Source: JAZKBN01 sp040388605 (GTDB lineage: Bacteria > Bacteroidota > Bacteroidia > Cytophagales > Flexibacteraceae). Taken from it: DNA of 64,000 nucleotides. The stretch spans positions 103,390-167,389 of the forward strand of contig JAZKBN010000037.1 of NCBI GenBank assembly GCA_040388605.1. Reading direction: 5' to 3'. A program made the translations under genes and the position numbers. Below, piece by piece: positions 30,052-37,893 of this stretch (position 1 is its first letter; each line of letters starts with the position of its first letter). The notes under the pieces were generated by a model that saw only the letters and a program-made list of their open reading frames with translations, ran no database searches and had not been told where the DNA came from.

Positions 30052-30837
30052 TTAAGCACCAATTCTCTGTATCATGCGATCATCATCAGAATGCATTCTG
30101 CGTAATTTGGCTAAAGAAGCCGGTTCAAGAATCGCATCAGGAACGCAGTCAAGCTCTGCCGCATACGCAGGGGCACAATCTTCAAGCAGCTTTTCTGTAT
30201 TGATTAAAATATCGACATGGTTGCTGAACATGAGTGAAAACTCAAATTTGCTCAATATGCGCTCATCGGGATGTGCAACAGTTTCGCTCAAAAGCATTCC
30301 CAACGGAGTAGGTCCGTTAATACGCAGCATAGATTTATGGGCATCGTAGCCTTCTTTACCTGTAAAGGTAATAGGTTGCCTTACCACGAATCTTGATTTC
30401 AGGCCTTTATAGTCCTGCCCCAAAGATCGCAGTTGTGTCGGGCGAATGCCAATGTATTCGTTTTCGCGCAGGTTTTCAGGCAGGTAACCTCCAAAGCGAT
30501 ACACTGTAAGTACATTTTCAAATGCAGGTGCGTGTTCCGGGAAAGGAAGCCTGCGGCTCTGGTACTCTTCAAGGAAATTACGCAGCTCGCGAACACCCTC
30601 GGTGTTTTTAGCGAGGCCTATATATAAAAGTTCGCCTTCGTTACGGAATTCTACGCCGCAAATGGGGCGAATTCCGGCTTCTTCGGCAAGCCTTACGAAC
30701 TTACCGAGCCCTGCGGCTGTGTTTATGTCCGTCAGCGCCAGGTGCGTTAAGCCTTTTTTAAGGGCGGCGGCTATCAATTCCTCAATACTTAGGGTGCCAA
30801 ATTGTTGGCTGTATATGGAGCGTGCGTTCAGGTACAT
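30052..30837 (-). CDS. Stand-alone PHP domain of a DnaE-type DNA polymerase III alpha subunit (truncated)
   Basis: The 261-aa product aligns by eye to the first about 240 residues of the Bacteroidota DnaE-type alpha subunit: MYLNxxSxYSxxFGTLSIEEL, LALTDINT, PICGVEFRNEGELLYIGLAKN, LRENEYIGIRP, then LINTEKLLEDC. In full-length relatives about 700 more residues of polymerase follow. Here the frame ends in RMIQRIGA, and only 79 bp remain before the neighbouring gene, so the polymerase body has been deleted rather than frameshifted. The HxH metal motif of active PHP domains appears as NARS, so phosphoesterase activity is doubtful. It may be a decayed remnant or a retained regulatory domain. The gene diverges from an S24 regulator. 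Confidence 0.75.
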   Translation of the reverse strand: MYLNARSIYSQQFGTLSIEELIAAALKKGLTHLALTDINTAAGLGKFVRLAEEAGIRPICGVEFRNEGELLYIGLAKNTEGVRELRNFLEEYQSRRLPFPEHAPAFENVLTVYRFGGYLPENLRENEYIGIRPTQLRSLGQDYKGLKSRFVVRQPITFTGKEGYDAHKSMLRINGPTPLGMLLSETVAHPDERILSKFEFSLMFSNHVDILINTEKLLEDCAPAYAAELDCVPDAILEPASLAKLRRMHSDDDRMIQRIGA

Positions 30838-31202
30838 AATGTTTTAGGGATGTTTAGTAACGTGATTAGATATTAATCATTTTGTAGCTGTTAATTTAAG
30901 CACCCTGTTTGTATCCGCAAAATTTCAGGACATCTTTTTTTTCCGGATTTATCATTTACTTTGCTTTTATATTGGTAATTTGGCTTGTTAATAATTTGTA
31001 ATTAATTTATATTCAATTAGTTATGTTTTAGTTTTGAGTATAGATAAATGACGTAAAAATAATCATTGTAGTGATGTTATTTATGTCGGATAGTTACGCG
31101 TGCTCAATTTACTGACATAGAACTCGGCATGATTAATTTTACGGAGCGCTTTTTATTAGCTTGATTTCAGGCTCTTTGCCTAAATTGCACAAAAATTAAC
31201 CT
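30838..31202. other. AT-rich divergent region between the PHP gene and the S24 regulator gene
   Basis: About 365 bp, markedly AT-rich, with no ORF. It must hold two divergent promoters. Related 9-mers occur at 31081-31089 (TTATGTCGG), 31112-31120 (CTGACATAG) and 31201-31209 (CTATGTCAG, overlapping the regulator start codon); the last two are exact reverse complements. They are candidate half-sites for autoregulation. Confidence 0.4.
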
Positions 31203-31946
31203 ATGTCAGAGGAAACCATTACTTCAGAGCAGGCCGGGCAGGCACCCCGCAGGGAAACAGACCGCAGGGTATTGCTGGCAATAGCTGAGGTTATGACGGT
31301 ACATAACTTCCGTAACGAACGCCAGTTCCTGGTTTCTAACGGTTTTAACGAGGCGCTGCTATATAAAATACGTAAGGGCATACAATCTGCCGGTGAGGAG
31401 CTTATTGCAATTCTGAGCACTAAATACGGGGTAGATGCCAATTTCATTTTTACCGGCATAGGAAGCCCTTTGCGTTCACAGGTACCGGGCTCTGATTCCG
31501 AGGCGCATAATTTAAGCTCGGTACCCTTCGATAAGCTTCCGTTTATACCTGTTCGCGCGGCTGCCACCTTCATTGAGACCTTCGACGATTTAAAGAATGA
31601 GCCACTGTCCTTTTTCCCGGTAACACGGGAATTGGCACGCGCTTACCCCAAAGGCCTTATTATAGAAATCAGCGGCGACAGCATGGCCGACCAACTGAAA
31701 CACGGTTCAAAAGTAATTGCCATCCCCGTATTGCGCGGCGATTGGCAGTACCAAAGCAGCGGCGTTTACGCCGTAATGTACCGTGAGTATTTTGTGGTAA
31801 AGCGTATAAAAGACAACCAGCTAATGCGCCAAAACCTGCTTGAATTGCACAGCGATAACCCCCGAAGCGGCAGCATGCCTGTGCCGGGCGATGAGCTGCG
31901 TGCCATTTGGAAGGTGGTAAAGCTGGTGGAAAGCAATGTTGAATAA
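31203..31946 (+). CDS. S24-family (LexA/CI-like) transcriptional regulator
   Basis: The 247-aa product has an N-terminal helical region (residues 20-90) with the look of a Xre-type helix-turn-helix (NERQFLVSNGFNEALLYKIRKG, then LIAILSTKYGVDANFIFTGIG). The C-terminal S24 peptidase domain has nucleophile Ser160 in SGDSM and general base Lys200 in FVVKRI. In LexA-like proteins an Ala-Gly bond is cut on DNA damage; here the matching region reads VRAAATF (117-123), with Ala-Thr instead, so self-cleavage is uncertain. It probably represses itself and perhaps the divergent PHP gene. A phage-type repressor is possible, but no phage genes are nearby. Confidence 0.8.
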   Translation: MSEETITSEQAGQAPRRETDRRVLLAIAEVMTVHNFRNERQFLVSNGFNEALLYKIRKGIQSAGEELIAILSTKYGVDANFIFTGIGSPLRSQVPGSDSEAHNLSSVPFDKLPFIPVRAAATFIETFDDLKNEPLSFFPVTRELARAYPKGLIIEISGDSMADQLKHGSKVIAIPVLRGDWQYQSSGVYAVMYREYFVVKRIKDNQLMRQNLLELHSDNPRSGSMPVPGDELRAIWKVVKLVESNVE

Positions 31947-31979
31947 GGTATTCATATCTGAGTGTAAATTCCAAAAAAT

Positions 31980-32024
31980 AACCCGTGCCATAATCCTAAT
32001 CAGGATATATGCACGGGTTTTGAT
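31980..32024. terminator. Bidirectional terminator between the S24 regulator and ppa
   Basis: AACCCGTGC and GCACGGGTT form the outer stem, with ATCCT/AGGAT as the inner stem, and T-rich flanks on both sides. It sits between two convergent genes, 33 bp after the regulator and 22 bp before the ppa stop. Confidence 0.75.
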
Positions 32025-32045
32025 TTGTAACCGGGCGGGCTCTTC

Positions 32046-32603
32046 TTACCTTTTTTCCCCGTTCGGGCCGTAGGTTTCGCGGTAAATGCCCATGCTGCGT
32101 TCAATGGCGCGGTAGGCAATATGCTCGTTCTGGAAATCTTCAACGGTAACTTTCTTGTGCTCAAGCACCTTGTAGTCTTCGAAGAAGCGTTTCATTTGAG
32201 TAAGCGTATGCGGCGGCAGCTCGCTGATGGTGTTAATATAGTTAACCGATATATCGTGGCGGGCAACGGCTATAATTTTATTGTCGGCATCTTCGCCGTC
32301 AATCATGTTCATAACGCCTATAACTTTGGCATCTATCATGCAAAGAGGCGGAACGTCTTCAGAACAGATAACAAGAATATCAAGTGGATCTTTGTCGTCG
32401 TCGAAAGTTTGGGGAATAAAGCCGTAGTTGGCAGGGTAGTGAACGCTTGAGAAAAGCATACGGTCAAGCTTCAGCAGGCCGGTATCTTTATCGAGCTCGT
32501 ACTTGGCCTTGCTGCCTTTAGGAATTTCAATAATTGCCTTTACGTAAAAGGGTGCGTCGTCGCCGGGCGAAACGTCGTGCCAAGGGTGGAAGGTGTGCCT
32601 CAT
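32046..32603 (-). CDS. ppa: Inorganic pyrophosphatase (family I)
   Basis: The 185-aa product carries the soluble PPase signatures: EIPKGSKAKYELDKDTG, HYPANYGFIPQT, and the metal-binding core DDDKDPLDILV with the essential aspartates. A KRFFEDYK segment follows. It hydrolyses pyrophosphate to drive biosynthetic reactions forward in the cytoplasm. Length and motifs are normal for bacterial family I enzymes. It ends convergently with the S24 regulator and lies 65 bp downstream of the GH3 gene. Confidence 0.97.
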   Translation of the reverse strand: MRHTFHPWHDVSPGDDAPFYVKAIIEIPKGSKAKYELDKDTGLLKLDRMLFSSVHYPANYGFIPQTFDDDKDPLDILVICSEDVPPLCMIDAKVIGVMNMIDGEDADNKIIAVARHDISVNYINTISELPPHTLTQMKRFFEDYKVLEHKKVTVEDFQNEHIAYRAIERSMGIYRETYGPNGEKR

Positions 32604-32668
32604 TGGGGAGGTTGTTTGGGTAAGGGTAAAAGGTTTATTAAGGTTTTTTGTTACAGGTATGCAGGCAA

Positions 32669-34165
32669 TTATAATTTTAAGCCGCTTAACTCATCGGCCA
32701 GTAGCCTGTCGTTGCTCAGGCGGGGTACTTTATTTTGGCCGCCTAATTTACCGTTCAGCTTCATATAAGTTCTGAAGGCTTCGGGTTTCAGGCGTGTAAT
32801 ATGCAATTGTTCAAGCACACGGCCGCTTATTAAATCGTTATAGTAGGTGTTCAGCTTACGCAGCTGCTCATCAAGCCTGCGTTCAAAGGCGGGCATATTG
32901 GCAGGCATGCGACCGAACTCTATAAGCCATTCATGGTGCGGCAAGCCTTCAGAGGGTGTGACCTGCGGGGCGACAGTAAATTCAACCACTTCGGTTTCCG
33001 GGTGGTAAAGCATGGTGTTTTTAAGCGCCTGCTCCACTTCCTCGCCAATAACATGCTCACCGAATGCAGAAATAAAATGCCTGATTCGGCCGGTAACCAC
33101 CACGCGGTAGGGCTTTGTGCTTACAAACTTAACAGTATCTCCCATGCTGTAGCCCCAAAGTCCTGAATTGGTGCTGATAATCATGGCATAGTTTACACCG
33201 GTTTTTACATCTTCTATGCCCAGCCGGGTTGGGTTTTTGTTGTAAAACTCATCTGCCGGAATAAACTCGTAGAATATGCCGCTGTTAAGTAAAAGCAACA
33301 TACCCGGATGCTCCTGGGAATCCTGGTAAGCAAAAAAGCCTTCCGAAGCAGGGTAAAGCTCTACGGTATCTATTTTTTTGCCTATAGTGTCGAACAGGCG
33401 GTTTCGATAAGGCTCAAAGTTAACGCCACCGAAAACCATGAGGCTGAAATCGGGGAAAATATCTTTAATGGCTTTCCCGCTGCGTTCGCGAATACGGTCG
33501 AAATACATTTGTACCCAGGGCGGTATGCCGCTTACCATGCCAATGCGCCTGCTGATGCTCAGGTCAACAATGCGGTCGAGCTTGGCTTCCCAGTCTTCAA
33601 TGCAATTGGTTTTGTAATCGGGAATCTGGTGGCTGCGAATCCAGTTGGGTACGTGGTGATTTACAATGCCGCTGAGCCTGCCGGTATGAATGCCGTTTAT
33701 CTGGTCAAGTATGGGGCTTCCGCTTAGGAAAATAAGCCCAAAATCCATAAAACGGCTTTTCCCGGTACCATGAATATAAGAAAGCACCGAATTCCTGGCT
33801 TCCGTTACATGGTTTGGTATCCCTTCCCGGCTTATAGGAATGTATTTAACACCGGAAGTTGTTCCGCTTGTTTTGGCAAAGTAAAGCGGGCGACCTTTCC
33901 AAAGCACATTGGCTTCACCGGCTTTTACACGATCTATATAAGGAATAAGGTCTTCATAATCACGTATGGGTACAGCCTGCTTAAAGTCAGCATAAGAATT
34001 AACACCGGATAAATGATGATCTGCGCCGAAAACAGTGGCTTTACCGGTAACCATAAGGTTCTGAAAAACTTTTTCCTGCGTTTCAACCGGCTTGCGTGCC
34101 CACGCTTCCTGCCTTCTTTCCACGAAGGCGGCAACCGGCTTCACTAGGCTTGCGCGTATACCCAT
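32669..34165 (-). CDS. GH3-family acyl-adenylating enzyme
   Basis: The 498-aa product belongs to the GH3 auxin-responsive family, which is widespread in Bacteroidota. It has an adenylate-forming core: FAKTSGTTSGVKYIPIS (nucleotide-binding loop), YPASEGFFAYQ (second ATP motif), and a mobile C-terminal domain with VVTGRIRHFISAFGEHV. Plant relatives conjugate amino acids to acyl acids. The bacterial substrate is unknown. I place the start at the ATG at 34165 because a -7 element ends 6 nt upstream. The longer frame to 34225 would read through that promoter. Confidence 0.88.
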   Translation of the reverse strand: MGIRASLVKPVAAFVERRQEAWARKPVETQEKVFQNLMVTGKATVFGADHHLSGVNSYADFKQAVPIRDYEDLIPYIDRVKAGEANVLWKGRPLYFAKTSGTTSGVKYIPISREGIPNHVTEARNSVLSYIHGTGKSRFMDFGLIFLSGSPILDQINGIHTGRLSGIVNHHVPNWIRSHQIPDYKTNCIEDWEAKLDRIVDLSISRRIGMVSGIPPWVQMYFDRIRERSGKAIKDIFPDFSLMVFGGVNFEPYRNRLFDTIGKKIDTVELYPASEGFFAYQDSQEHPGMLLLLNSGIFYEFIPADEFYNKNPTRLGIEDVKTGVNYAMIISTNSGLWGYSMGDTVKFVSTKPYRVVVTGRIRHFISAFGEHVIGEEVEQALKNTMLYHPETEVVEFTVAPQVTPSEGLPHHEWLIEFGRMPANMPAFERRLDEQLRKLNTYYNDLISGRVLEQLHITRLKPEAFRTYMKLNGKLGGQNKVPRLSNDRLLADELSGLKL

Positions 34166-34170
34166 AAGCA

Positions 34171-34178
34171 CAAAGGTA
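34171..34178 (-). promoter_or_regulatory. Candidate -7 element (TACCTTTG) directly before the GH3 gene
   Basis: On the minus strand TTACCTTTG ends 6 nt before the ATG at 34165, implying an almost leaderless mRNA. This decides in favour of the shorter start for the GH3 protein. Confidence 0.55.
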
Positions 34179-34223
34179 AGACCATACGGGTAAAAACACT
34201 TTTCCCGCATGAATTTATGCAAC

Positions 34224-34267
34224 AAAAAAAAATCCCTGCCCGGTTAAACAATTAACCTTGCAGGGAT
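34224..34267 (-). terminator. Rho-independent terminator after msrB
   Basis: TCCCTGC/GCAGGGA outer arms with a GGTTAA/TTAACC inner stem, followed on the minus strand by a run of nine T. It lies 26 bp after the msrB stop and before the GH3 promoter. Confidence 0.85.
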
Positions 34268-34292
34268 ACAAAACAAACACAACAATCAAACC

Positions 34293-34820
34293 TTATTTTG
34301 AACCGCCTTCGGCCTTATGATCAGGCTCAGCGGAGGTTTTGCCGGGTACGAAATCCATACTTACAGAATTCATGCAATAACGCAGGCCTGTAGGTTTAGG
34401 GCCGTCGTCGAATACGTGGCCAAGGTGGCCGCCGCATTTGCTGCACAGCACCTCGGTACGACGCATTCCGAAAGCGTTATCGGTTTCTTCGGCAACAGCA
34501 TCTTTTGTAATGGGTTTATAAAAGCTTGGCCAGCCGGTGCCCGATTCAAACTTTGTGTCGGAGCTGAAAAGGGGCTCACCACATGCGGCACATTTATAAA
34601 TGCCTTTGTTGTGGTTGTCCCAATCTTTACCGGTGAAAGCGCGCTCTGTTCCTTTTTCACGAAGTACGTGATATTCTTCAGGACTGAGCTCTTTTTGCCA
34701 TTCGGCTTCAGTTTTTTCAACAGGGAAATGTTCGTGTTTCATGGCTTTTTTGTCGGTACCTTTTTGGGCGCAGGCTCCCAGTGTGGCAAGGCAGCACAGC
34801 GCAAAGAAGAGTTTTTTCAT
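34293..34820 (-). CDS. msrB: Peptide-methionine (R)-S-oxide reductase, lipoprotein form
   Basis: The 175-aa product starts with a lipoprotein signal peptide (MKKLFFALCCLATLGAC, lipid-modified Cys17). The MsrB domain follows: zinc ligands in CAAC (Cys77, Cys80) and CSKC (Cys126, Cys129), substrate motif GTGWPSFYKP, and catalytic Cys149 in RYCMNSVS. It repairs oxidised methionine, here in the periplasm or on the membrane surface. The lipoprotein anchor sets it apart from the usual cytosolic enzyme. The gene is divergent from the flavoprotein at 35007 and ends in its own terminator. Confidence 0.95.
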   Translation of the reverse strand: MKKLFFALCCLATLGACAQKGTDKKAMKHEHFPVEKTEAEWQKELSPEEYHVLREKGTERAFTGKDWDNHNKGIYKCAACGEPLFSSDTKFESGTGWPSFYKPITKDAVAEETDNAFGMRRTEVLCSKCGGHLGHVFDDGPKPTGLRYCMNSVSMDFVPGKTSAEPDHKAEGGSK

Positions 34821-35006
34821 GGCTTAAATATTGGCCTGGTTATACCACACTTACGTAAATATAGGGCCTTGCGGTTTTCTTTCCTTTAATTTGTACTAAC
34901 CGGCAGCTTAGGCGCTATTTGCCTTATACCTGCTGCTTTCTTCAAAACAGCATATCGCAGTATTTAAGCTGCAATAAAGGTGCCTGTATTAATAACCAAC
35001 AAACCC

Positions 35007-36251
35007 ATGAAAAGTTCAGGCAGCAGTAAAACAGATGTGGCAATAATCGGCGGCGGCGCTGCGGGATTTTTTGCTGCCTGCCGATGTGCCGAAAACCACC
35101 CTTCGGCAAGAGTGAGCCTGTATGAGAAAACAAATAAAGTTCTTTCTAAAGTTCTCATATCGGGCGGCGGCCGCTGCAATGTTACACATAGGTTTACCAA
35201 CCTGCCCGCCTTCCTGAAAAACTACCCCAGGGGCTCGGCAGAATTACGCGGCCCAATGGCAAATTTCGGACAGCCGGAAACGGTAGCCTGGTTCGAGAGC
35301 AGGGGAGTGCAATTGAAAACTGAAAGCGACGGCCGCATGTTCCCGGTGACGGATAAATCTGAAACCATTGCAGGTTGCCTTTATGCTGAAGCAGAAAGAT
35401 TGGGCGTAAACTTAATTTTAAGTCGCGGCGTTTCAGCCATCAGGCAAAACAGGGAACATGGCGGCGGCTTTACGCTTGAATTACCTGAGGGAACCGAAAC
35501 ACGGCATACACATGTTATTTTGGCTTCGGGCGGCTCACCGGGCATAAGGGGTTTGCAGTGGCTGGCAGATATGGGGCTAAGCATAGTTCCCCCGGTACCT
35601 TCATTATTCACATTTAACCTGCCTCATGAAATAAACGGCATCTGTATGCTTATGGGCCTCGGGGTGACCGATGCGCAGGTAAGCATTGCAGGGATGAAAC
35701 AGGTTCAGCGCGGCCCGGTTTTGGTTACCCATTGGGGCCTTAGCGGACCTGCGGTTTTAAAAATGTCGGCCTTTGCAGCCAGGGAATTGGCAGCCTGTGG
35801 TTATAAAGCCGATGTAATGATGCGCTGGGTTCCGGGCCTGACCGAAGATGAAATACGCCAAAGCCTTTCTGCTTTCCGCATCAGCGAATCAGGTAAGCTG
35901 GTGCAGAATGCGGCGGCATTCGGGCTGCCGCGCAGGCTGTGGGAATATTTGGCAGTGAAGGCCGGGCTGGGTAATGTGCGTTGGTCTGAGGCTCCGAAGG
36001 CGGGCACCAATAAGCTTTTAAACCTGCTTCGTAATGATGTATATAAGATGGAGGGCAAAACAACCTACAAGGAAGAGTTTGTAACTGCAGGCGGCATAGC
36101 CCTTGGCGAGATTGATTTCCGGACCATGCAATGCAAAAAAATACCGGGCCTTTATATAGCAGGTGAGGTGGCAGATTTCGACGGCATAACCGGGGGCTTC
36201 AACTTCCAGGCTGCATGGAGCACGGCTGCTTTGGCTGCGGAGTTGTTATAA
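35007..36251 (+). CDS. HI0933-family FAD-dependent oxidoreductase
   Basis: The 414-aa product has a Rossmann FAD motif near the start (DVAIIGGGAAGFFAA), the family signature KVLISGGGRCNVTH, THVILASGGSPG, a second-domain HWGLSGPAVLKMS, and the C-terminal FAD closure PGLYIAGEVADFDGITGGFNFQ. The last segment is diagnostic for this family (related to BaiN and YhiN). The substrate is unknown. I chose the ATG at 35007; a GTG at 34980 would add nine residues with no family similarity. The gene is followed by era after 70 bp, and era has its own promoter. Confidence 0.88.
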   Translation: MKSSGSSKTDVAIIGGGAAGFFAACRCAENHPSARVSLYEKTNKVLSKVLISGGGRCNVTHRFTNLPAFLKNYPRGSAELRGPMANFGQPETVAWFESRGVQLKTESDGRMFPVTDKSETIAGCLYAEAERLGVNLILSRGVSAIRQNREHGGGFTLELPEGTETRHTHVILASGGSPGIRGLQWLADMGLSIVPPVPSLFTFNLPHEINGICMLMGLGVTDAQVSIAGMKQVQRGPVLVTHWGLSGPAVLKMSAFAARELAACGYKADVMMRWVPGLTEDEIRQSLSAFRISESGKLVQNAAAFGLPRRLWEYLAVKAGLGNVRWSEAPKAGTNKLLNLLRNDVYKMEGKTTYKEEFVTAGGIALGEIDFRTMQCKKIPGLYIAGEVADFDGITGGFNFQAAWSTAALAAELL

Positions 36252-36309
36252 TAGTTTTACAAAGGAATTGCCGGCAATGTTACTTTATCCCAATCCCGGT
36301 GAATAAGCT

Positions 36310-36317
36310 TACCTTTG
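36310..36317 (+). promoter_or_regulatory. Candidate -7 element (TACCTTTG) directly before era
   Basis: TTACCTTTGC ends 5 nt before the GTG start codon of era. An in-frame TAA at 36304 leaves no earlier start, so the transcript would be leaderless. Confidence 0.55.
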
Positions 36318-36321
36318 CTGC

Positions 36322-37236
36322 GTGTCAACAGACCTTATCTCCGCCCCCGAATCGCATAAAGCCGGATTCGTCAGCATAATTGGCCGTCCCAATGCCGGCA
36401 AGAGCACGCTCATGAATGCCCTCATAGGCGAGCAGCTCAGCATTGTAACCTCTAAAGCCCAAACCACCCGCCACCGCATTTTCGGTATTCTTAACGGCGA
36501 CGATTTCCAGGTTGTTTATTCTGATACTCCCGGCATTCTTGCCCCGCATTACGAGCTCCAACGCAGCATGATGCGTTTCGTAAACGCCGCACTCGAAGAT
36601 GCCGATGTAGTGCTCCTCGTAATTGACCTCGCCGATACCGACGAAGCCCCGGATGAGGAAATGCTGACCAAGCTGCGCCGCATTACCGTACCCATAGTAC
36701 TCGTGCTCAACAAAAGCGATATGGTAAACCAAGCTGCCATAGCTGCCCAAACCGAGCAATGGGCCGAGTTCAAGCCCGCTGCCACCATAGTGGTATCGGC
36801 GCTGAAAAAAACGAATACCAAGGCTGTTTTGCCTGCCCTGCTCGAATTGCTGCCCCAACATCCGCCTTATTTCCCTAAAGACGAGCTTACCGACAAATCT
36901 GAGCGCTTTTTTGCATCGGAAATAATAAGGGAGAAACTGCTGCTGAACTACCACCAGGAAATACCTTACAGCTGCGAGGTTGTAGTTACCGCATTTAAAG
37001 AAAAGGCCGATATAACCGTTATACAGGCCGAAATTCTTGTGGAACGCATGAGTCAGCGCGCCATTATTATTGGCCACCAGGGTGCCGGCCTGAAAAAGGT
37101 AGGCATGGAAGCCCGCAAGGATTTGGAAGCGTTTTTCGGAAAGAAAATATTTTTGGAAACGCATGTAAAAGTTGAGCCTGACTGGCGCAGCAAAGCCGAT
37201 AAGCTGGCCAAATTCGGATACAACCCTAAAGACTAA
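36322..37236 (+). CDS. era: GTPase Era
   Basis: The 304-aa product has a G domain with G1 GRPNAGKS (21-28), switch region KAQTTRHR, G3 DTPG (68-71) and G4 NKSD (130-133). The C-terminal KH domain (about 225-300) contains IIIGHQGAGLKKVGMEARKDLE and ends VKVEPDWRSK. It assists 30S ribosome assembly and binds the 3' end of 16S rRNA. Translation starts at GTG: an in-frame stop lies 18 nt upstream and no ATG is available before the G1 motif. The next gene follows after 21 bp, so the two are probably cotranscribed. Confidence 0.96.
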   Translation: MSTDLISAPESHKAGFVSIIGRPNAGKSTLMNALIGEQLSIVTSKAQTTRHRIFGILNGDDFQVVYSDTPGILAPHYELQRSMMRFVNAALEDADVVLLVIDLADTDEAPDEEMLTKLRRITVPIVLVLNKSDMVNQAAIAAQTEQWAEFKPAATIVVSALKKTNTKAVLPALLELLPQHPPYFPKDELTDKSERFFASEIIREKLLLNYHQEIPYSCEVVVTAFKEKADITVIQAEILVERMSQRAIIIGHQGAGLKKVGMEARKDLEAFFGKKIFLETHVKVEPDWRSKADKLAKFGYNPKD

Positions 37237-37257
37237 TCTAAAAAAGCCCGATTGCTT

Positions 37258-37758
37258 ATGCAGACCCAAAGCCGTCCTGCTTTTGATTTTATTTATATGG
37301 AGCTGGCCGTTAACCTGGCCCGACGCTCCCATTGCCTGCGCCGAAACGTAGGCGCTGTGCTGACCCGCGATACCCGCATTATCAGCATCGGCTACAACGG
37401 CCCGCCGGCAGGCACCCATAACTGCGATATTGATTATCCCGGTGTGGGCTGCCCGCGAGACAGCAAGGGCTCATGCAGCCTTGCCCTGCATGCCGAAGAA
37501 AATGCCATACTCTACGCCGCTAAAAACAATACCGATGTGGCAGGCAGTACACTTTACGTAACGCTTTCGCCATGTATTGCCTGCGCCCGCATTATTTACA
37601 GCATGAAGATAGATAAGGTGATTTTCCTGAACAGCTATGCAGCTTACAAGGGCATTGCTACAGATGAAGGCGTTGAGTTCCTGCGCAAATTCGGGGTGAG
37701 AACCGAGGAGTATACCGGCGAAAGACCTGAGGGTTGGAAGTCTTATGAGCTGATTTAG
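37258..37758 (+). CDS. dCMP deaminase family protein
   Basis: The 166-aa product has the zinc-dependent deaminase motifs: HAEENAI (His78, Glu80) and PCIACA (Cys106, Cys109). It also has the SIGYNGPPAGTHNC and YPGVGCPRD segments seen in dCMP deaminases and ComE operon protein 2. It deaminates dCMP to dUMP for thymidylate synthesis. The ATG at 37258 is preferred to a TTG two codons earlier. It lies 21 bp after era and is likely in the same transcript. A cytidine or riboflavin-type deaminase is less likely. Confidence 0.9.
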   Translation: MQTQSRPAFDFIYMELAVNLARRSHCLRRNVGAVLTRDTRIISIGYNGPPAGTHNCDIDYPGVGCPRDSKGSCSLALHAEENAILYAAKNNTDVAGSTLYVTLSPCIACARIIYSMKIDKVIFLNSYAAYKGIATDEGVEFLRKFGVRTEEYTGERPEGWKSYELI

Positions 37759-37799
37759 GATTTTGACGCATTTTCCGGCAAATTTTCAGTCAAAAATCA

Positions 37800-37807
37800 T
37801 ACATTTG
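37800..37807 (+). promoter_or_regulatory. Candidate -7 element (TACATTTG) for surA
   Basis: A perfect TAnnTTTG match in the 135-bp gap before surA, about 86 nt upstream of its ATG. Confidence 0.4.
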
Positions 37808-37893
37808 CCCTTTGGTAAGCATGCCCATATAATTAATATGGCTTGTTGCCGTTCTTACACAGGCGTACCATACCCGCGCCGAATTCCTTCCTG

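Noticed and set aside
36325..37419. 364-codon minus-strand frame opposite era and the dCMP deaminase gene
   Set aside because: It is the antisense shadow of two well-supported genes. Its translation is rich in Gly, Tyr, Ala and Val with no domain, a common result of this codon usage.
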